From the NCBI RefSeq assembly GCF_027923405.1, contig NZ_BQYI01000001.1, positions 7,501 to 71,500 of the forward strand: a stretch of DNA of 64,000 nucleotides, written 5' to 3'. The position numbers were made by a program, and so were the translations under genes. Shown piece after piece: positions 26,501 to 35,679 of this stretch. The notes under the pieces were generated by a model, which saw nothing but the letters and a program-made list of their open reading frames with translations, was not told the DNA's origin and did no database searches. The stretch is from Paenibacillus sp. YYML68 (lineage in GTDB: Bacteria > Bacillota > Bacilli > Paenibacillales > NBRC-103111). The stretch's first letter is position 1; the number at the start of each line of letters is the position of its first letter.

Positions 26501-29413
26501 GTACTCGAATGAACTGGCGTTACCGAAGGCATCGCTCTCTTTCGTTTTACGATTCAGTAAATCATATTCCGCCTTCGTTACACGTCCCATCGCATCACTT
26601 ACTGCTACAAGATTACCTGCAGCATCGTACTCGTACTTGGTTGCGTCACCGAGAGCATTTATCGTTTTTACTGTACGACCTACAGCATCATATACGTACG
26701 TTTGAGTTTGGCCTTTGGCATTCGTCAGTGTTGTCATGTTTCCATTGTCATCATAAGCAAAAAGGGTTGTCTTGTTCAGCGATGCAACCTCTTTAATTTT
26801 ACGATTGAGCTTGTCGTATTCAAATGTTACTTTTCTGCCTAGCACATCCGTCTCTTCCACTAGATTTCCATTAAGATCATATTTTCTAAGGATATGATCC
26901 CCATGAGGATTCGTCTCCATGATTAGACGGTTCATTGCATCATATTCTCTTACAACCGATCTGTGCAGCTTGTCCGTCAATTTAATCTCATTGCCGTTTG
27001 GATCATATTCATGCACAATCGTTCTTTGATAAGGATCTTTTTCCGTGAGGACGCGGTCCAACTTATCGTAGGTCATGACAAAGTCGTAACCGCGTCGATC
27101 GATCTTTTTCAAAACATTACCCTTCGCATCATATTCCGTTTTTTCAGTAGATTTATCTGGAAAGATTGTTTTGATCACACGGTTCAATTTGTCATATTCG
27201 AATTTAGTTACGTTGCCCAACGCATCCTTGATTTGTGTACGATTGCCGTTAGAATCAAACTCCATCAATGTAACAAATCCAAGTGCATCGGTTATTTTAA
27301 TATTCCGGTTAAGCTCGTCGTAACCGTACTCTGTCTTGGCATTGCGGCTGTTGATTTCTTCAATCTTGTTTCCAATGACATCATACTTTAAATATTGAAT
27401 ACCTCCGAGTGAATCCTTCTTCTCTATAAGTTGATTTTTGGCATCATACTTATACTCAGTGCGGTTGCCTAGTTTATCCGTTTCGGCCACTTTATTACCT
27501 ACTTTATCATACTCCAGATGCACCTTATTCCCGTATGGATCTTCCTTCATAATAATCAGACCCATAGCATTATAAGCATATTTGCTTACATTGCCGTTTG
27601 CATCCTTCTCTTCAAGAATGCGGCCATAACTGTCATAGGCTCTAGTGATTACAGCACCATCGACATTGGTTATGGATGTTAAATGATTTGCAATATCCTC
27701 ATATCTATACGTTGTGCGATTCCCTCTCTTATCCGTAACGGTCTTAACAAGTCCCTTTAGAACAATACCTGGTTCATTAGTATAGTACGAATAGGTGGTG
27801 GAGTACCCTAGCGGGTCCGTTTCCTTAATCAGAGCCACACCCTCGACGTCATATTCATACCTTTGAACTCCACCCTTCTTATCCGTAATCGTAATGACGT
27901 TGTCCTTGGAGTCATAAACGGTTGTTTCTTTGTTGTTAAGAGCATCCGTCGTCTCGACCAGGTTGTTACGCGAATCATACTCAATCGTAGTCAAGTTCTG
28001 GTTTCTATCATAGATATATTCTCTTCTAGGGCGATCATCTTTCTTGATTATCTCCATGTACCGCTTATATTCCGAAGCTGTGCTGCCTTCTTCGCTTAAA
28101 TCGGTCACATTCACCCAATCATTCGTATAAGCGTCATTTGGATCTTCGAAGTAAACGTAATAATGGGTTTGATTAATGCCTCCAAATGCATCTACTTCTT
28201 GAATCTGTTTCATGTCCTGGTTAAATTGAAATTTGAACTCTACACCTTTACCATTAACAATAAAACGTTCTTTTGTTCCATCACTGTAAATAAAGTAAGA
28301 AATAATATCATTGGCGTCATATTGACGAACAATGCGACCCAAAATGTCGTACTCATTTCGTACAACTTGATGACCGTTAGCATCGGTCACTTTATGAATG
28401 CGATTTAACGCATCATACGTGTATTGTCTTTTGTGACCCATAGCGTCTGTTACTTTAATTAAGTTATTTTGATTATCGTACTCATATGTATATGTGCGAG
28501 AATCGGGACCTGTTATCTTACTTACTAATCCGGCGGAATTGTATTCAAAAATTAGTTCGCGCCCGGTTGGATCGGAAAGCTTGGATACTTTTTCACCACT
28601 ATAACTGTATGTAATGGTGTTGCCATAACGATCCGACAATGTTAGAAGCTTTCCATGCGAATTGAAGTGGTATTTCGTCAGGTCTTTCAATACTAAATCA
28701 TAGCCATCGGCAGTTAGGGTCAGTGTATCAAAAATACCGACAGGAGACTTATATCGGCCTTCGGAGGTCTTCTCGTACAAAGCTTTTGTACCAGAAGGAT
28801 ACGAAACCATGACGGCCTCATTCTCACTGATATGCCATGAAGCAACATACGCCTCAACTTCTTTGCCTTTCAATCGGTCATCATATTTAATCTTATGCCA
28901 TTTTCCTCCGTCCTGATCTGTTTGGTCATCTTTCTGCAGGATTTCAACATTGCTGCCATAGGATAAATGACCGATGACCGTCCCATACGGTTTGGTCCGA
29001 ACATTTAATGAAGAAGCGCTGACGTTACCTTTATTTGATGTTATTTTTATTCCTGCCTCAAGATTGGTTTGCCAGCCATTCCCCATAATTCCTTTGGTAT
29101 TGGAAGCAAGTGAGTTATATGTCCGTTCAAAACGAATTGGATTTTTAACCTCTTCCACCTTGAAATCTTCATACTGTTCAACATAGTTACCTGTTAACAA
29201 ATTGGAGCTGGCATAAGTCATCCACCGCTGTATCTCTTCAAAATCTAGACCCTTATATAGATCGGAAAACTCGATGCTGATTGCCGGTGCAGGCTTTTTG
29301 CTTGTATCTTCAACGTAATTTTGGAATGTCAATTGTCGTACGAGTTTATCGTAAAGAAGCTCGATCTGTTTATCTACGTCCTCTTGGCTCAACCCGCCGG
29401 TGTTATCTATCAT
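23534..29413 (-). CDS. YD-repeat/RHS protein with variable C-terminus (3' part of a split giant gene)
   Basis: 1959 aa as it stands. Residues 1-~60 are the end of a vWA-type domain; ~90-120 (PIRFERTYNSLASNTKGIMGNGWQTNLEAG) is the start of a DUF6531/RHS shell and an SH3b domain (ASSLNVRTKPYGTVIGHLSYGS... to AYVASWH) is inserted at ~133-198. Dozens of YD repeats follow (YEYDxxGN, TxYxYDxxNR), then the RHS core YYYLKARYYDPKTARFISEDTYRG and HDPDG. The last 292 residues are a Gly-rich, hydrophobic segment and a polar C-terminal domain ending SLDPLPN, unlike known toxin folds to my eye. The first three codons come from the IS end and target duplication; the native gene continues at 31045. Putative immunity genes follow directly. 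Confidence 0.88.
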   Translation of the reverse strand: MIDNTGGLSQEDVDKQIELLYDKLVRQLTFQNYVEDTSKKPAPAISIEFSDLYKGLDFEEIQRWMTYASSNLLTGNYVEQYEDFKVEEVKNPIRFERTYNSLASNTKGIMGNGWQTNLEAGIKITSNKGNVSASSLNVRTKPYGTVIGHLSYGSNVEILQKDDQTDQDGGKWHKIKYDDRLKGKEVEAYVASWHISENEAVMVSYPSGTKALYEKTSEGRYKSPVGIFDTLTLTADGYDLVLKDLTKYHFNSHGKLLTLSDRYGNTITYSYSGEKVSKLSDPTGRELIFEYNSAGLVSKITGPDSRTYTYEYDNQNNLIKVTDAMGHKRQYTYDALNRIHKVTDANGHQVVRNEYDILGRIVRQYDANDIISYFIYSDGTKERFIVNGKGVEFKFQFNQDMKQIQEVDAFGGINQTHYYVYFEDPNDAYTNDWVNVTDLSEEGSTASEYKRYMEIIKKDDRPRREYIYDRNQNLTTIEYDSRNNLVETTDALNNKETTVYDSKDNVITITDKKGGVQRYEYDVEGVALIKETDPLGYSTTYSYYTNEPGIVLKGLVKTVTDKRGNRTTYRYEDIANHLTSITNVDGAVITRAYDSYGRILEEKDANGNVSKYAYNAMGLIIMKEDPYGNKVHLEYDKVGNKVAETDKLGNRTEYKYDAKNQLIEKKDSLGGIQYLKYDVIGNKIEEINSRNAKTEYGYDELNRNIKITDALGFVTLMEFDSNGNRTQIKDALGNVTKFEYDKLNRVIKTIFPDKSTEKTEYDAKGNVLKKIDRRGYDFVMTYDKLDRVLTEKDPYQRTIVHEYDPNGNEIKLTDKLHRSVVREYDAMNRLIMETNPHGDHILRKYDLNGNLVEETDVLGRKVTFEYDKLNRKIKEVASLNKTTLFAYDDNGNMTTLTNAKGQTQTYVYDAVGRTVKTINALGDATKYEYDAAGNLVAVSDAMGRVTKAEYDLLNRKTKESDAFGNASSFEYDGVGNKISEMDKKGNQTLYSYDAFKHVIKVTDPNGNFETMEYDANGNNTKRIDKRGNVTLFAYDRLNRLVETTDPYLNKTTYTYDHVGNKLSIRDGKGYTTSFVYDDLNRLIEEKDPIGNVKKTEYDAAGNKTAAIDREGNKTVFTYDDLDRMVSVTDPDGMITRYTYNLMGKLTEQTDGRGLKTLFEYDVLDRVIKRVDPMLGAEEFSYDKVDNLISKMDRNGVTTTYTYDPLNRLLKEAAAGVEHSYIYDEIGNRLSMMDGTGKTTYHYDNLNRVIKKTLPDGKALQYQYDAAGNLTKLTDPGSYETIYTFDKMNRMETVTTAEGTTRYSYDKNGNRESLTLPNGTKSQYEFDHRNLLKKLTNTITIADSVYSPAVVSGTHYSVRSVGASVYEAVYLYEYGYNKNGFETYKIEAKGRTDVEYDKLGRVKKMKEPDGKITTYSYDSSGNRSGQTVTGTGMSSTITYTYDNRNRLTHTVEVRNGETTTTTFIYDQNGNQTNVVENGPVGTKQSEYDFDVFNRLVTSQTDGVSSTYTYNGDGLRVTLASGGKSTTYYYSGKEVVYELDSLGTESHSIRGINLVARKNAMDVSYYVFNGHGDVVQLVNPKGVIVNSYDYDVFGNTIISNETVDNPYRYSGYTYDKATGYYYLKARYYDPKTARFISEDTYRGTQTDPLSLNLYTYVNNSPLQYHDPDGNWGIVATIGIGVAVGFVAGSVVNFGIQAFEKGMTNVNAGEVLKAGVKGAIGGAFMGGAGLIGGNLLVQGTASVTAGAVGNLTGDAVFGEINSLEKAVVSLAVGGVGSVAGLVTGRLAEAGTKKALDQYRNHVINKLDNMNRADAKRYALKMYGKQTGQETDDALINKYFKEYRDELRVNPDSASKLLARTIAYSGQVKTISTETFNEAVNKRLIEPNVNQVYDDNKESWKKQWNDFMKSNQPSQVKQHHNYSNYVEGTVIKDMLTQKGMDRLLEASIQNINQNPISLDPLPN

Positions 29414-31044
29414 GACCTATGCACTTCGTGGTAAGGTCTGGTAGTTTATCGGATGATGCGCAACCCAAAGAACCATCCGATAATGCTCCGGCCAAAATAA
29501 ATCAATAAGTCTTGCAAACTGCTGTACATGTGTGTCACAATCGATGTAGATTCGCTGTTGCCCTTTGTGGTGTGACATGCGGACCTGACAACGAGTGTGG
29601 AAGAGGCCACGAACCATTTCGCCGTGGGTGTAGCCTTCATCACTCGTTTTTTCTTTGTTTAATTCGTATAGAGCAACGGACAGCAACGTTTCGGCCGTAA
29701 ACAATAATTCGAAGTGTGCATGGTGATGGGCTTCAGTTTCGGAATGACACTTCTCCAAGGCTAGCTCCTGCTTGGCCGTACGGAAAAACACCTCGATCCG
29801 CCAACGCTTCACGTAAGTACGCAAGGCTTCTTCAGGCGCATCGAAGCGGTTGCTGATGAGCAGGTAGGCACCCTTGTAAGTCGCGGGGGCTTCCTCCTCC
29901 GTCTCGAGCAACTCGGAATCATCTTCCTTTAAGCGCATGGCGGCTACAGCGGCAATTTGTACATAGCGCTGCTTGTTGACTTGCTTGCCTCTGCGGTTCG
30001 TTACAGGATGAGGCTGTTTCATGTAGATGTCAGGAATCGCAAGTGAAACCAGTCCTGACGTACCCTCGGCAACCAACTGGCCGTACACTTCCCGAATGAG
30101 CATGATCGGGGTCACAGGAACGTACCGCTCCCTGCCCGTGCAAGGCTCGATGACCTTACGAAATAATGCCGTGTTGCGTTTAGCCTTCGTTACCCAGTCA
30201 AATTGATGCTTTTCGAGAAAGGCAAAGAAGCCTTTACACAAGTACCAGCGGTCCATCGCAACCCAAAGACGGCAGGTCGCCGATTCGCGCAGCATCAAGA
30301 GCATTTGCTTAGCCAAATCGATCTTCGACAAGCCTTCGTTCTTCTGCTCAGACTTGTGCCATACGCGGTAAAACAACGGATATTCAAGTCCGCCTTGAAG
30401 TACGGCCTGAACAACGACCACATTCATCGCCCACACATAAGTCTTCTTAGACGAATCATACAACCAGCTCAAAAGGAAGCTGCTTGGCATAAGGATGAGC
30501 TAGATGCGTATCATCCAGATTGATCACATCCCCATCCTGCAGACGAGTGACTTTATCCTGCTGAAGCCGCGCTACTCGCTTTTTGCCAAAGGTAGTCCAT
30601 GCGAAGGAGTTGGAGAGAAACCGACTCATCGTGTACTGAGCGAGCTTCCATGGCTGAAACATCACTTTAAGAAGCGCATCCTGCTCGGCCAGTCTCGCCA
30701 TCTGAACGACAGACGAGCAGTTACTGACAAGGCCGATCACATAGAGAAAGCAGATGAGCCAGGACGGAGTACCACTTCGTTTCATCATACCGGATTGTGT
30801 GAGCAGCAGGGAAAGGTCAAACCGCTCCCACAAGCTTTTTAGTATGGGTGCGCCTGCGCACTCTCCATGGTTTAATTGTTTGAATCTCGGTTTTTGTAAC
30901 GCTGACATTGGAAAACCACCTGTTATCTAGAAGATATACCTCGTAAAAAGGTATTCTTCGCAATTATTTGGCCGTTTTTCAAAAGTCAAGTGTTTTTTTG
31001 GATTGAGATGCTACCAGTAAATTACTTCAACTGCATAGGTCATG
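29411..31044 (-). mobile_element. IS4-type insertion sequence interrupting the SLH-vWA-YD gene
   Basis: 1634 bp. Ends are inverted CATGACCTATGCA (left) and TGCATAGGTCATG (right), with a 6-bp direct target duplication ATCTAT (29405-29410 and 31045-31050). It holds one transposase gene with a frameshift. An internally deleted relative lies at 33864-34086. Removing the element plus one duplication copy fuses the flanking coding frames exactly. Confidence 0.9.
29417..30908 (-). pseudogene. IS4-type transposase, frameshifted
   Basis: The N-terminal frame (30908 to 30456) has MSALQKPRFKQLNHGECAGAP... and the first catalytic Asp region DGDVINLDDTHLAHPYAKQLPF. It stops after FELVV; the second frame (from about 30480 to 29417) continues LLSWLYDSSKKTYVWAMNVVVVQAVL, VAMDRWYLCK (second Asp) and YVKRWRIEVFFRTAKQELALEKCH (Y...R...E signature). 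One missing T in the TTTT at ~30476-30479 accounts for the break. The last residues LPRSA and the stop lie within the IS terminus. Either inactive or a one-base sequence error. Confidence 0.8.
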
Positions 31045-33699
31045 ATCTATATAGAAATAACCACCTTTTGTTAAAGATGCAATTTCTCGCAAAAGCCTCT
31101 GGTCCGCATCTTTACCAAGCGCAACCGTATTGATGAGCACACTTTTATCTGCCAGAAGCTGACTTTCTGATCTCTCAAGCCCAGCTTCACTCGTTGCCTG
31201 ACCGTCAGTCAGTAATACGATGACTTTCTTTTGTTGATCATTATCAAAAAGCGACCCGGACTTGCGTATCGCATCCGTAATATTCGTTGAGCCTAACGTA
31301 TAGTTCATCGAATCGATAACGTTCAATAAATCCGCCTTATTGTTAGTCAAGGATTGTTTTACTCTTGCTCCGGTTTCAAGTTCCACAATACCAATCCGAT
31401 TGTGTACCTCGTCCATCTGCTCGATAAATTTCCTCGTAGCTTTGATCCTGTAGTAATTTGGATCATTGGTACTCATACTCCCTGACTGATCGATAGCAAA
31501 TACGATATCAACGTTTGCCAAGTCAACCTCGATTCCTTTTTTTCCAAGCAGATACATGCTAAAATGGTTGGTTGTACCTGTTACCGTATTTGCATTTTTA
31601 TCGATAGTGACATTGCTTAAAGCTTCTAACTTTTTCGTCGTCGGATTGACATAGTAAACAGTCAAATCGTCTTCGGCAACATTGCCAAGACTTGCGTCAT
31701 CATATTTAAACGAGATCGACGCTTCCGTAATGTCAAAACCGCCTGCTGTGATATCGATCGGTTTCCCCACAACACCGTTAATCGACTGAATCAGGGGATG
31801 CTCCACCTCTTTGACCTGAAGTGGTGCAAGAACGAGATTGCCGTCACCCTTCGCAAGAACTAATATATTTCCTTCAGTTGTTTGCGCTTGTTTACTGCTT
31901 GTTGTATTGGCATTCACTTGAAGCGGATTTGTACCGATGATCATCTCAGCGCCATCATAGATACCGTCACCGTCTGAATCGGGATCTAATGGGTTCGTAC
32001 CTAACGTAACTTCGTACCCGTCCAATAGGCCATCTTTATCCGTATCAGGAGTCTTTGGATCTGTAGAACGCGACAACTCGTTATTATTGGATAAGCCATC
32101 TGAATCATCGTCCAAATCTGGGTTAAATGTAGCGGTTGCTGTTAGGGTGCTACTAATTGAAACTTCGTTGGAATATGGGCTTTCCCCTACATCGTTGATA
32201 CCTTTAATAACGTAATAGTAGTTAATATCTGCTCTCAGATTGGTATCTTCAAAAGTGTTGACAAGTAAGTCCTCGGCTAATTTAAAATAAGGGCCTCCAC
32301 TAACTGTGCTTCGATAGATCGTGTAGCGATCGGCACCGTTGGCAATCGTCCAATTCAGCTTAGCGCTCCCGCCATTCCAAGAACCATAGAGCGTAGGACT
32401 TTTTGGAGCATTTTTAACGATGACCTGATTTGAATTCTGGCTCTCTCCAGCATCGTTAACGGCCGTTACAACATAATAGTACGTTGTATCTCTGGAGATT
32501 GACGCATCCATGTAATTTGTCTTTGTCAGTCCAGTTGCAATTTCACTATATTGACCGTTTATAGTGCCTCTCTTTACTTTATAAGACAAGGCCCCCTGAA
32601 TAACATTCCAAGAAAGTATAATGCCTTCCGCTTCATTACTAACTGCAATCGATGGTGGAAGCGGTACGTTATTTACAGGCAGAGGTGTGTGACGACTGTC
32701 ATCTCTGGCACCCCCACTCGATACTGCTTCATAAACTTTTACCGTACTTGTTTTTGTATCCGTCACTTCGTTGCCTTGCTGATCCTTGCCTTTAAATATA
32801 GCCGTAATTGTCGCATCACCAGACTCGTAAGGAGCCATCCACTTCGTTTCTCTCGTGTTATCACTAGGTGAGAGTGTGCCTTTATCTGCTGACCACGCTA
32901 CTGTATATTCCTGGATCGATGATAAGGTTGTAATACTTACTTCCCCTCCGGGGGCAACAACGGTCTTATCTGGTTTAAGTTCAAATGACACAGATAGACC
33001 GGCGGGCTTATTATCGCTTTTTGCTTGAACTTGCAGAAAACGGCTCACGACAACCATCGCTTCTGCACGAGTTGCGCTCGCTTCAGGCTGAAAAGTTTGG
33101 TCGGCATATCCGTTGATCATCTTATTGGTTACAGCAGTGGAAACGTAAGAATACGCCCAATGATCTTTGGGTACGTCGGTAAAAGTTAACGTAGCACTTT
33201 GATTCTGTTTTTTGGCGCGAACAGCAGCGGCTATGATTTCTGCACGCGTGATGTTTTGATCAGGCCGAAACGTGTTGTCAGGGTAACCATCCGTCAATCC
33301 TGTTTCTTTAGCTAACTGAATGAAGGAGCTACTCCAATGCCCTTGTACATCCAAAAAAGGCACTGCGGCAACAGTACCATTTGAGCTTATTTTCCCCGGG
33401 TATTCCAAGCTACGCAGAAGCATTGTAAAATACTCTGCCCTCGTTACATTGGAATCAGGATCGATGGCCAACTTACCATCTTTCAGCTTACCCTCAATAA
33501 TCTTCTTCTCAATTAAAACCTGAGCTTCCTTTTCGGACCAATGTCCTTGTAAATCTTGAAATGAATGCTGAGTTGATGCAGTGCTATCCATTGTTCTAGC
33601 ATCCATATTTTCCGCATGTGCACTTTGCGGGACTATGGACTGAAATAATAGTAAGGAACTTATGATGCTAGCACCAATTCTTTTCCTCACGTATTTCAT
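31027..33699 (-). CDS. SLH-FN3-vWA surface protein (5' part of the split giant gene)
   Basis: 890 aa as it stands, 885 of them native. Signal peptide 1-~30 (RKRIGASIISSLLLFQSIV...SAHA). Three SLH domains ~45-215 (DLQGHWSEKEAQVLIEKKII, DVQGHWSSSFIQLAKETGLT, DVPKDHWAYSYVSTAV) for non-covalent binding to cell-wall polymer. Then an Ig-like region ~225-320, two fibronectin-III domains ~345-525, Ca-binding DxDxDG repeats ~530-590, and a vWA domain ~695-885 with MIDAS motif DQSGS. It stops after YFYID with HDLCS from the IS end. The in-frame partner is at 29404 and below. AGGAGAGG is 4 bases before ATG 33699. Confidence 0.88.
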   Translation of the reverse strand: MKYVRKRIGASIISSLLLFQSIVPQSAHAENMDARTMDSTASTQHSFQDLQGHWSEKEAQVLIEKKIIEGKLKDGKLAIDPDSNVTRAEYFTMLLRSLEYPGKISSNGTVAAVPFLDVQGHWSSSFIQLAKETGLTDGYPDNTFRPDQNITRAEIIAAAVRAKKQNQSATLTFTDVPKDHWAYSYVSTAVTNKMINGYADQTFQPEASATRAEAMVVVSRFLQVQAKSDNKPAGLSVSFELKPDKTVVAPGGEVSITTLSSIQEYTVAWSADKGTLSPSDNTRETKWMAPYESGDATITAIFKGKDQQGNEVTDTKTSTVKVYEAVSSGGARDDSRHTPLPVNNVPLPPSIAVSNEAEGIILSWNVIQGALSYKVKRGTINGQYSEIATGLTKTNYMDASISRDTTYYYVVTAVNDAGESQNSNQVIVKNAPKSPTLYGSWNGGSAKLNWTIANGADRYTIYRSTVSGGPYFKLAEDLLVNTFEDTNLRADINYYYVIKGINDVGESPYSNEVSISSTLTATATFNPDLDDDSDGLSNNNELSRSTDPKTPDTDKDGLLDGYEVTLGTNPLDPDSDGDGIYDGAEMIIGTNPLQVNANTTSSKQAQTTEGNILVLAKGDGNLVLAPLQVKEVEHPLIQSINGVVGKPIDITAGGFDITEASISFKYDDASLGNVAEDDLTVYYVNPTTKKLEALSNVTIDKNANTVTGTTNHFSMYLLGKKGIEVDLANVDIVFAIDQSGSMSTNDPNYYRIKATRKFIEQMDEVHNRIGIVELETGARVKQSLTNNKADLLNVIDSMNYTLGSTNITDAIRKSGSLFDNDQQKKVIVLLTDGQATSEAGLERSESQLLADKSVLINTVALGKDADQRLLREIASLTKGGYFYIDHDLCS

Positions 33700-33863
33700 G
33701 CTACCTCTCCTCTCATAAATTAGTTTTAGAAACTGGTACAACATACCTACAAAAACTACACATCACACCTTAATATACCAAAAAACTAGTTCATATCAAC
33801 CATTTTGAATAATTTTAAAAAATCTTATTAATATCCTAATTTATTGAAGTCCTTTAATTCAGA

Positions 33864-34086
33864 CATGACCTATGCACTTCGTGGTAAGCTCTGGTAGTTT
33901 ATCGGATGATGCGCAACCCAAAGAACCATCCGATCATGATAAGTCTTGCAAACTGCTGTACATGTGTGTCACAATCGATGTAGATTCGCTATTGCCCTTT
34001 GTGGTGTGACATGCGGACCTGACAACGAGTGTGGAAGAGGCCACGAACAGTACTACCAGTTAATTACTTCAATTGCATAGGTCATG
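33864..34086 (-). mobile_element. Internally deleted IS4-type derivative (MITE-like)
   Basis: 223 bp that keep both termini of the 29411-31044 element (CATGACCTATGCACTTCGTGG... and ...GAATTGCATAGGTCATG on the appropriate strands, with one change inside the right end) but only ~185 bp of its left part, including a further small deletion. No clear target duplication. It cannot encode a transposase but could be moved in trans. Confidence 0.8.
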
Positions 34087-34162
34087 GTTGAAATTCATTT
34101 ATGATACAATGAATGCAAATGCTACAATGCTGCCTGCTTGGTTTGGACGTACTAAAATAAAA

Positions 34163-34231
34163 TGGCCTCATCGTGACATGGACAAGCTAGAGTTACGGTT
34201 ACCTGAATCGAAAGACTCTTCTTACTATTGA
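34163..34231 (+). pseudogene. 3' remnant of a paralogue of the gene at 40130
   Basis: The frame WPHRDMDKLELRLPESKDSSYY-stop matches VDMEKLELRLPEETG-stop at the end of the 134-aa gene at 40130-40534; the terminator that follows (34258) also resembles the one at 40568. The 5' part is missing next to the MITE-like element. Confidence 0.6.
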
Positions 34232-34257
34232 ATTCCTTCTTGAACATCAAGATCAAG

Positions 34258-34296
34258 GGATAGAGTATTGCCATGCGGCTGCTCTATCCTTTTTTA
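34258..34296 (+). terminator. Rho-independent terminator
   Basis: GGATAGAG (34258-34265) pairs with CTCTATCC (34282-34289), followed by a T-run. It was presumably the terminator of the decayed gene at 34163-34231. Confidence 0.75.
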
Positions 34297-34462
34297 TTTA
34301 ATGATACCCAGTAATTCGTTTAAGCGATGATACTAAGCATTCTTCAGGCTCGTTAGAGCCTTGGAGGTGCTTTTTTTTTCTGCACGCTGCCTTTAGATAT
34401 GATAAAATGGGAACATATGATTCTATCGATTTATGGGACGAGAATACGAGGGAGTTGATAAA

Positions 34463-35458
34463 GTGGACAATCATACAGATGTATTAATATATCAGACAGA
34501 AGATGGAAACACCAAAATTGACGTTAAGCTGGAGAACGGCACTGTATGGATGACTCAGAAGGCGATTGCGGAGTTGTATCAGAAAGGCGTTAATACAATA
34601 AATGAACATATCAAAAAAATCTACGAAGAAGGCGAACTGAACGAGGCAGCAACTATTCGGAAAAACCGAATAGTTCAAACTGAAGGTCAACGGCAAGTTG
34701 AGCGAGAGGTTGCATTTTACAACCTTGAGATGATTATCGCTATCGGGTATCGAGTTCGCTCGCACAGAGGCACCCAGTTCAGACGGTGGGCAACAGAACG
34801 TCTCAACGAATACCTAGTTAAAGGCTTCACAATGGACGATAAGCGTTTGAAGGACATGCGCAATTTCGGACAAGACTACTTCGATGAATTGCTCCAGCGT
34901 ATCCGCGACATCCGAGCGTCGGAGAAGAGATTCTACCGTAAGATTACGGATATTTATGCTTTATCTGTTGACTACGATCCAAACGCCAGCATGTCCAAAG
35001 AGTTCTTTGCTACCGTTCAAAATAAACTTCATTTTGCCATTCATGGTCATACCGCGGCAGAACTTATCGCCAAACGAGCAAGCGCTGAGAATGATAATAT
35101 GGGACTAACGAGTTGGAAGGGCGATAAAGTAAGAAAAAGTGACATAACCGTAGCCAAAAATTACCTGACCGACAAAGAGGTGCAGTCATTGAACAGAATC
35201 GTAACGATGTACTTGGATTATGCAGAGGATCAAGCAGAACGCCAATCTCCAATGTACATGAAGGATTGGATTTGTAAGCTCGACTCGTTCTTAAAGTTCA
35301 ATGAACGCGACATTTTGACCAATGCAGGCAGCATCTCGCAAGAGGTTGCAGAGAAATTGGCTGCAGAAGAATACGAGAAGTACAATCAAAGACGATTGGC
35401 CATTGATATAAGTAGGGATTTTGATGAGTTTATAAAAAGAAATCGATTGGATAAGTAG
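34463..35458 (+). CDS. RhuM-family protein
   Basis: 331 aa. Family hallmarks: IDVKLENGTVWMTQKAIAELYQKGVNTINEHIKKIYEEGEL at the N-terminus, EVAFYNLEMIIAIGYRVRSHRGTQFRRWATERLNEYLVKGFTMDD in the middle, and a helical C-terminal half (FFATVQNKLHFAIHGHTAAELI). RhuM proteins resemble phage KilA/BRO-type proteins and are often found in islands; no biochemical role is firmly established. GTG 34463 is preferred because GAGGGAG lies 8 bases upstream; an in-frame ATG at 34433 lacks a site. Isolated gene between IS debris and an AraC gene. Confidence 0.85.
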   Translation: MDNHTDVLIYQTEDGNTKIDVKLENGTVWMTQKAIAELYQKGVNTINEHIKKIYEEGELNEAATIRKNRIVQTEGQRQVEREVAFYNLEMIIAIGYRVRSHRGTQFRRWATERLNEYLVKGFTMDDKRLKDMRNFGQDYFDELLQRIRDIRASEKRFYRKITDIYALSVDYDPNASMSKEFFATVQNKLHFAIHGHTAAELIAKRASAENDNMGLTSWKGDKVRKSDITVAKNYLTDKEVQSLNRIVTMYLDYAEDQAERQSPMYMKDWICKLDSFLKFNERDILTNAGSISQEVAEKLAAEEYEKYNQRRLAIDISRDFDEFIKRNRLDK

Positions 35459-35679
35459 AAATCAATCGTCATTTGCTCCGAATCTAGGGTCATGGTTTCT
35501 TTCTCCAAAGTAGAGGGCACCCAACAATGAGTACCCTTAAAATTTCACCTTAGAGATGATATGCTGAACCGTACCACAAGTGACGGCGATGTTTTATGTA
35601 ACCCTGCAAAAGTGTGCATGAGATGTAGGATGGATCCTTCTTAATGCTGCTATTCTGTACCTGAAGGGAGGTCATTCCT

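Noticed and set aside
23534..28500. YD-repeat region as a DNA tandem repeat or CRISPR-like array
   Set aside because: Periodicity is at the protein level with diverged codons and no identical spaced repeats.
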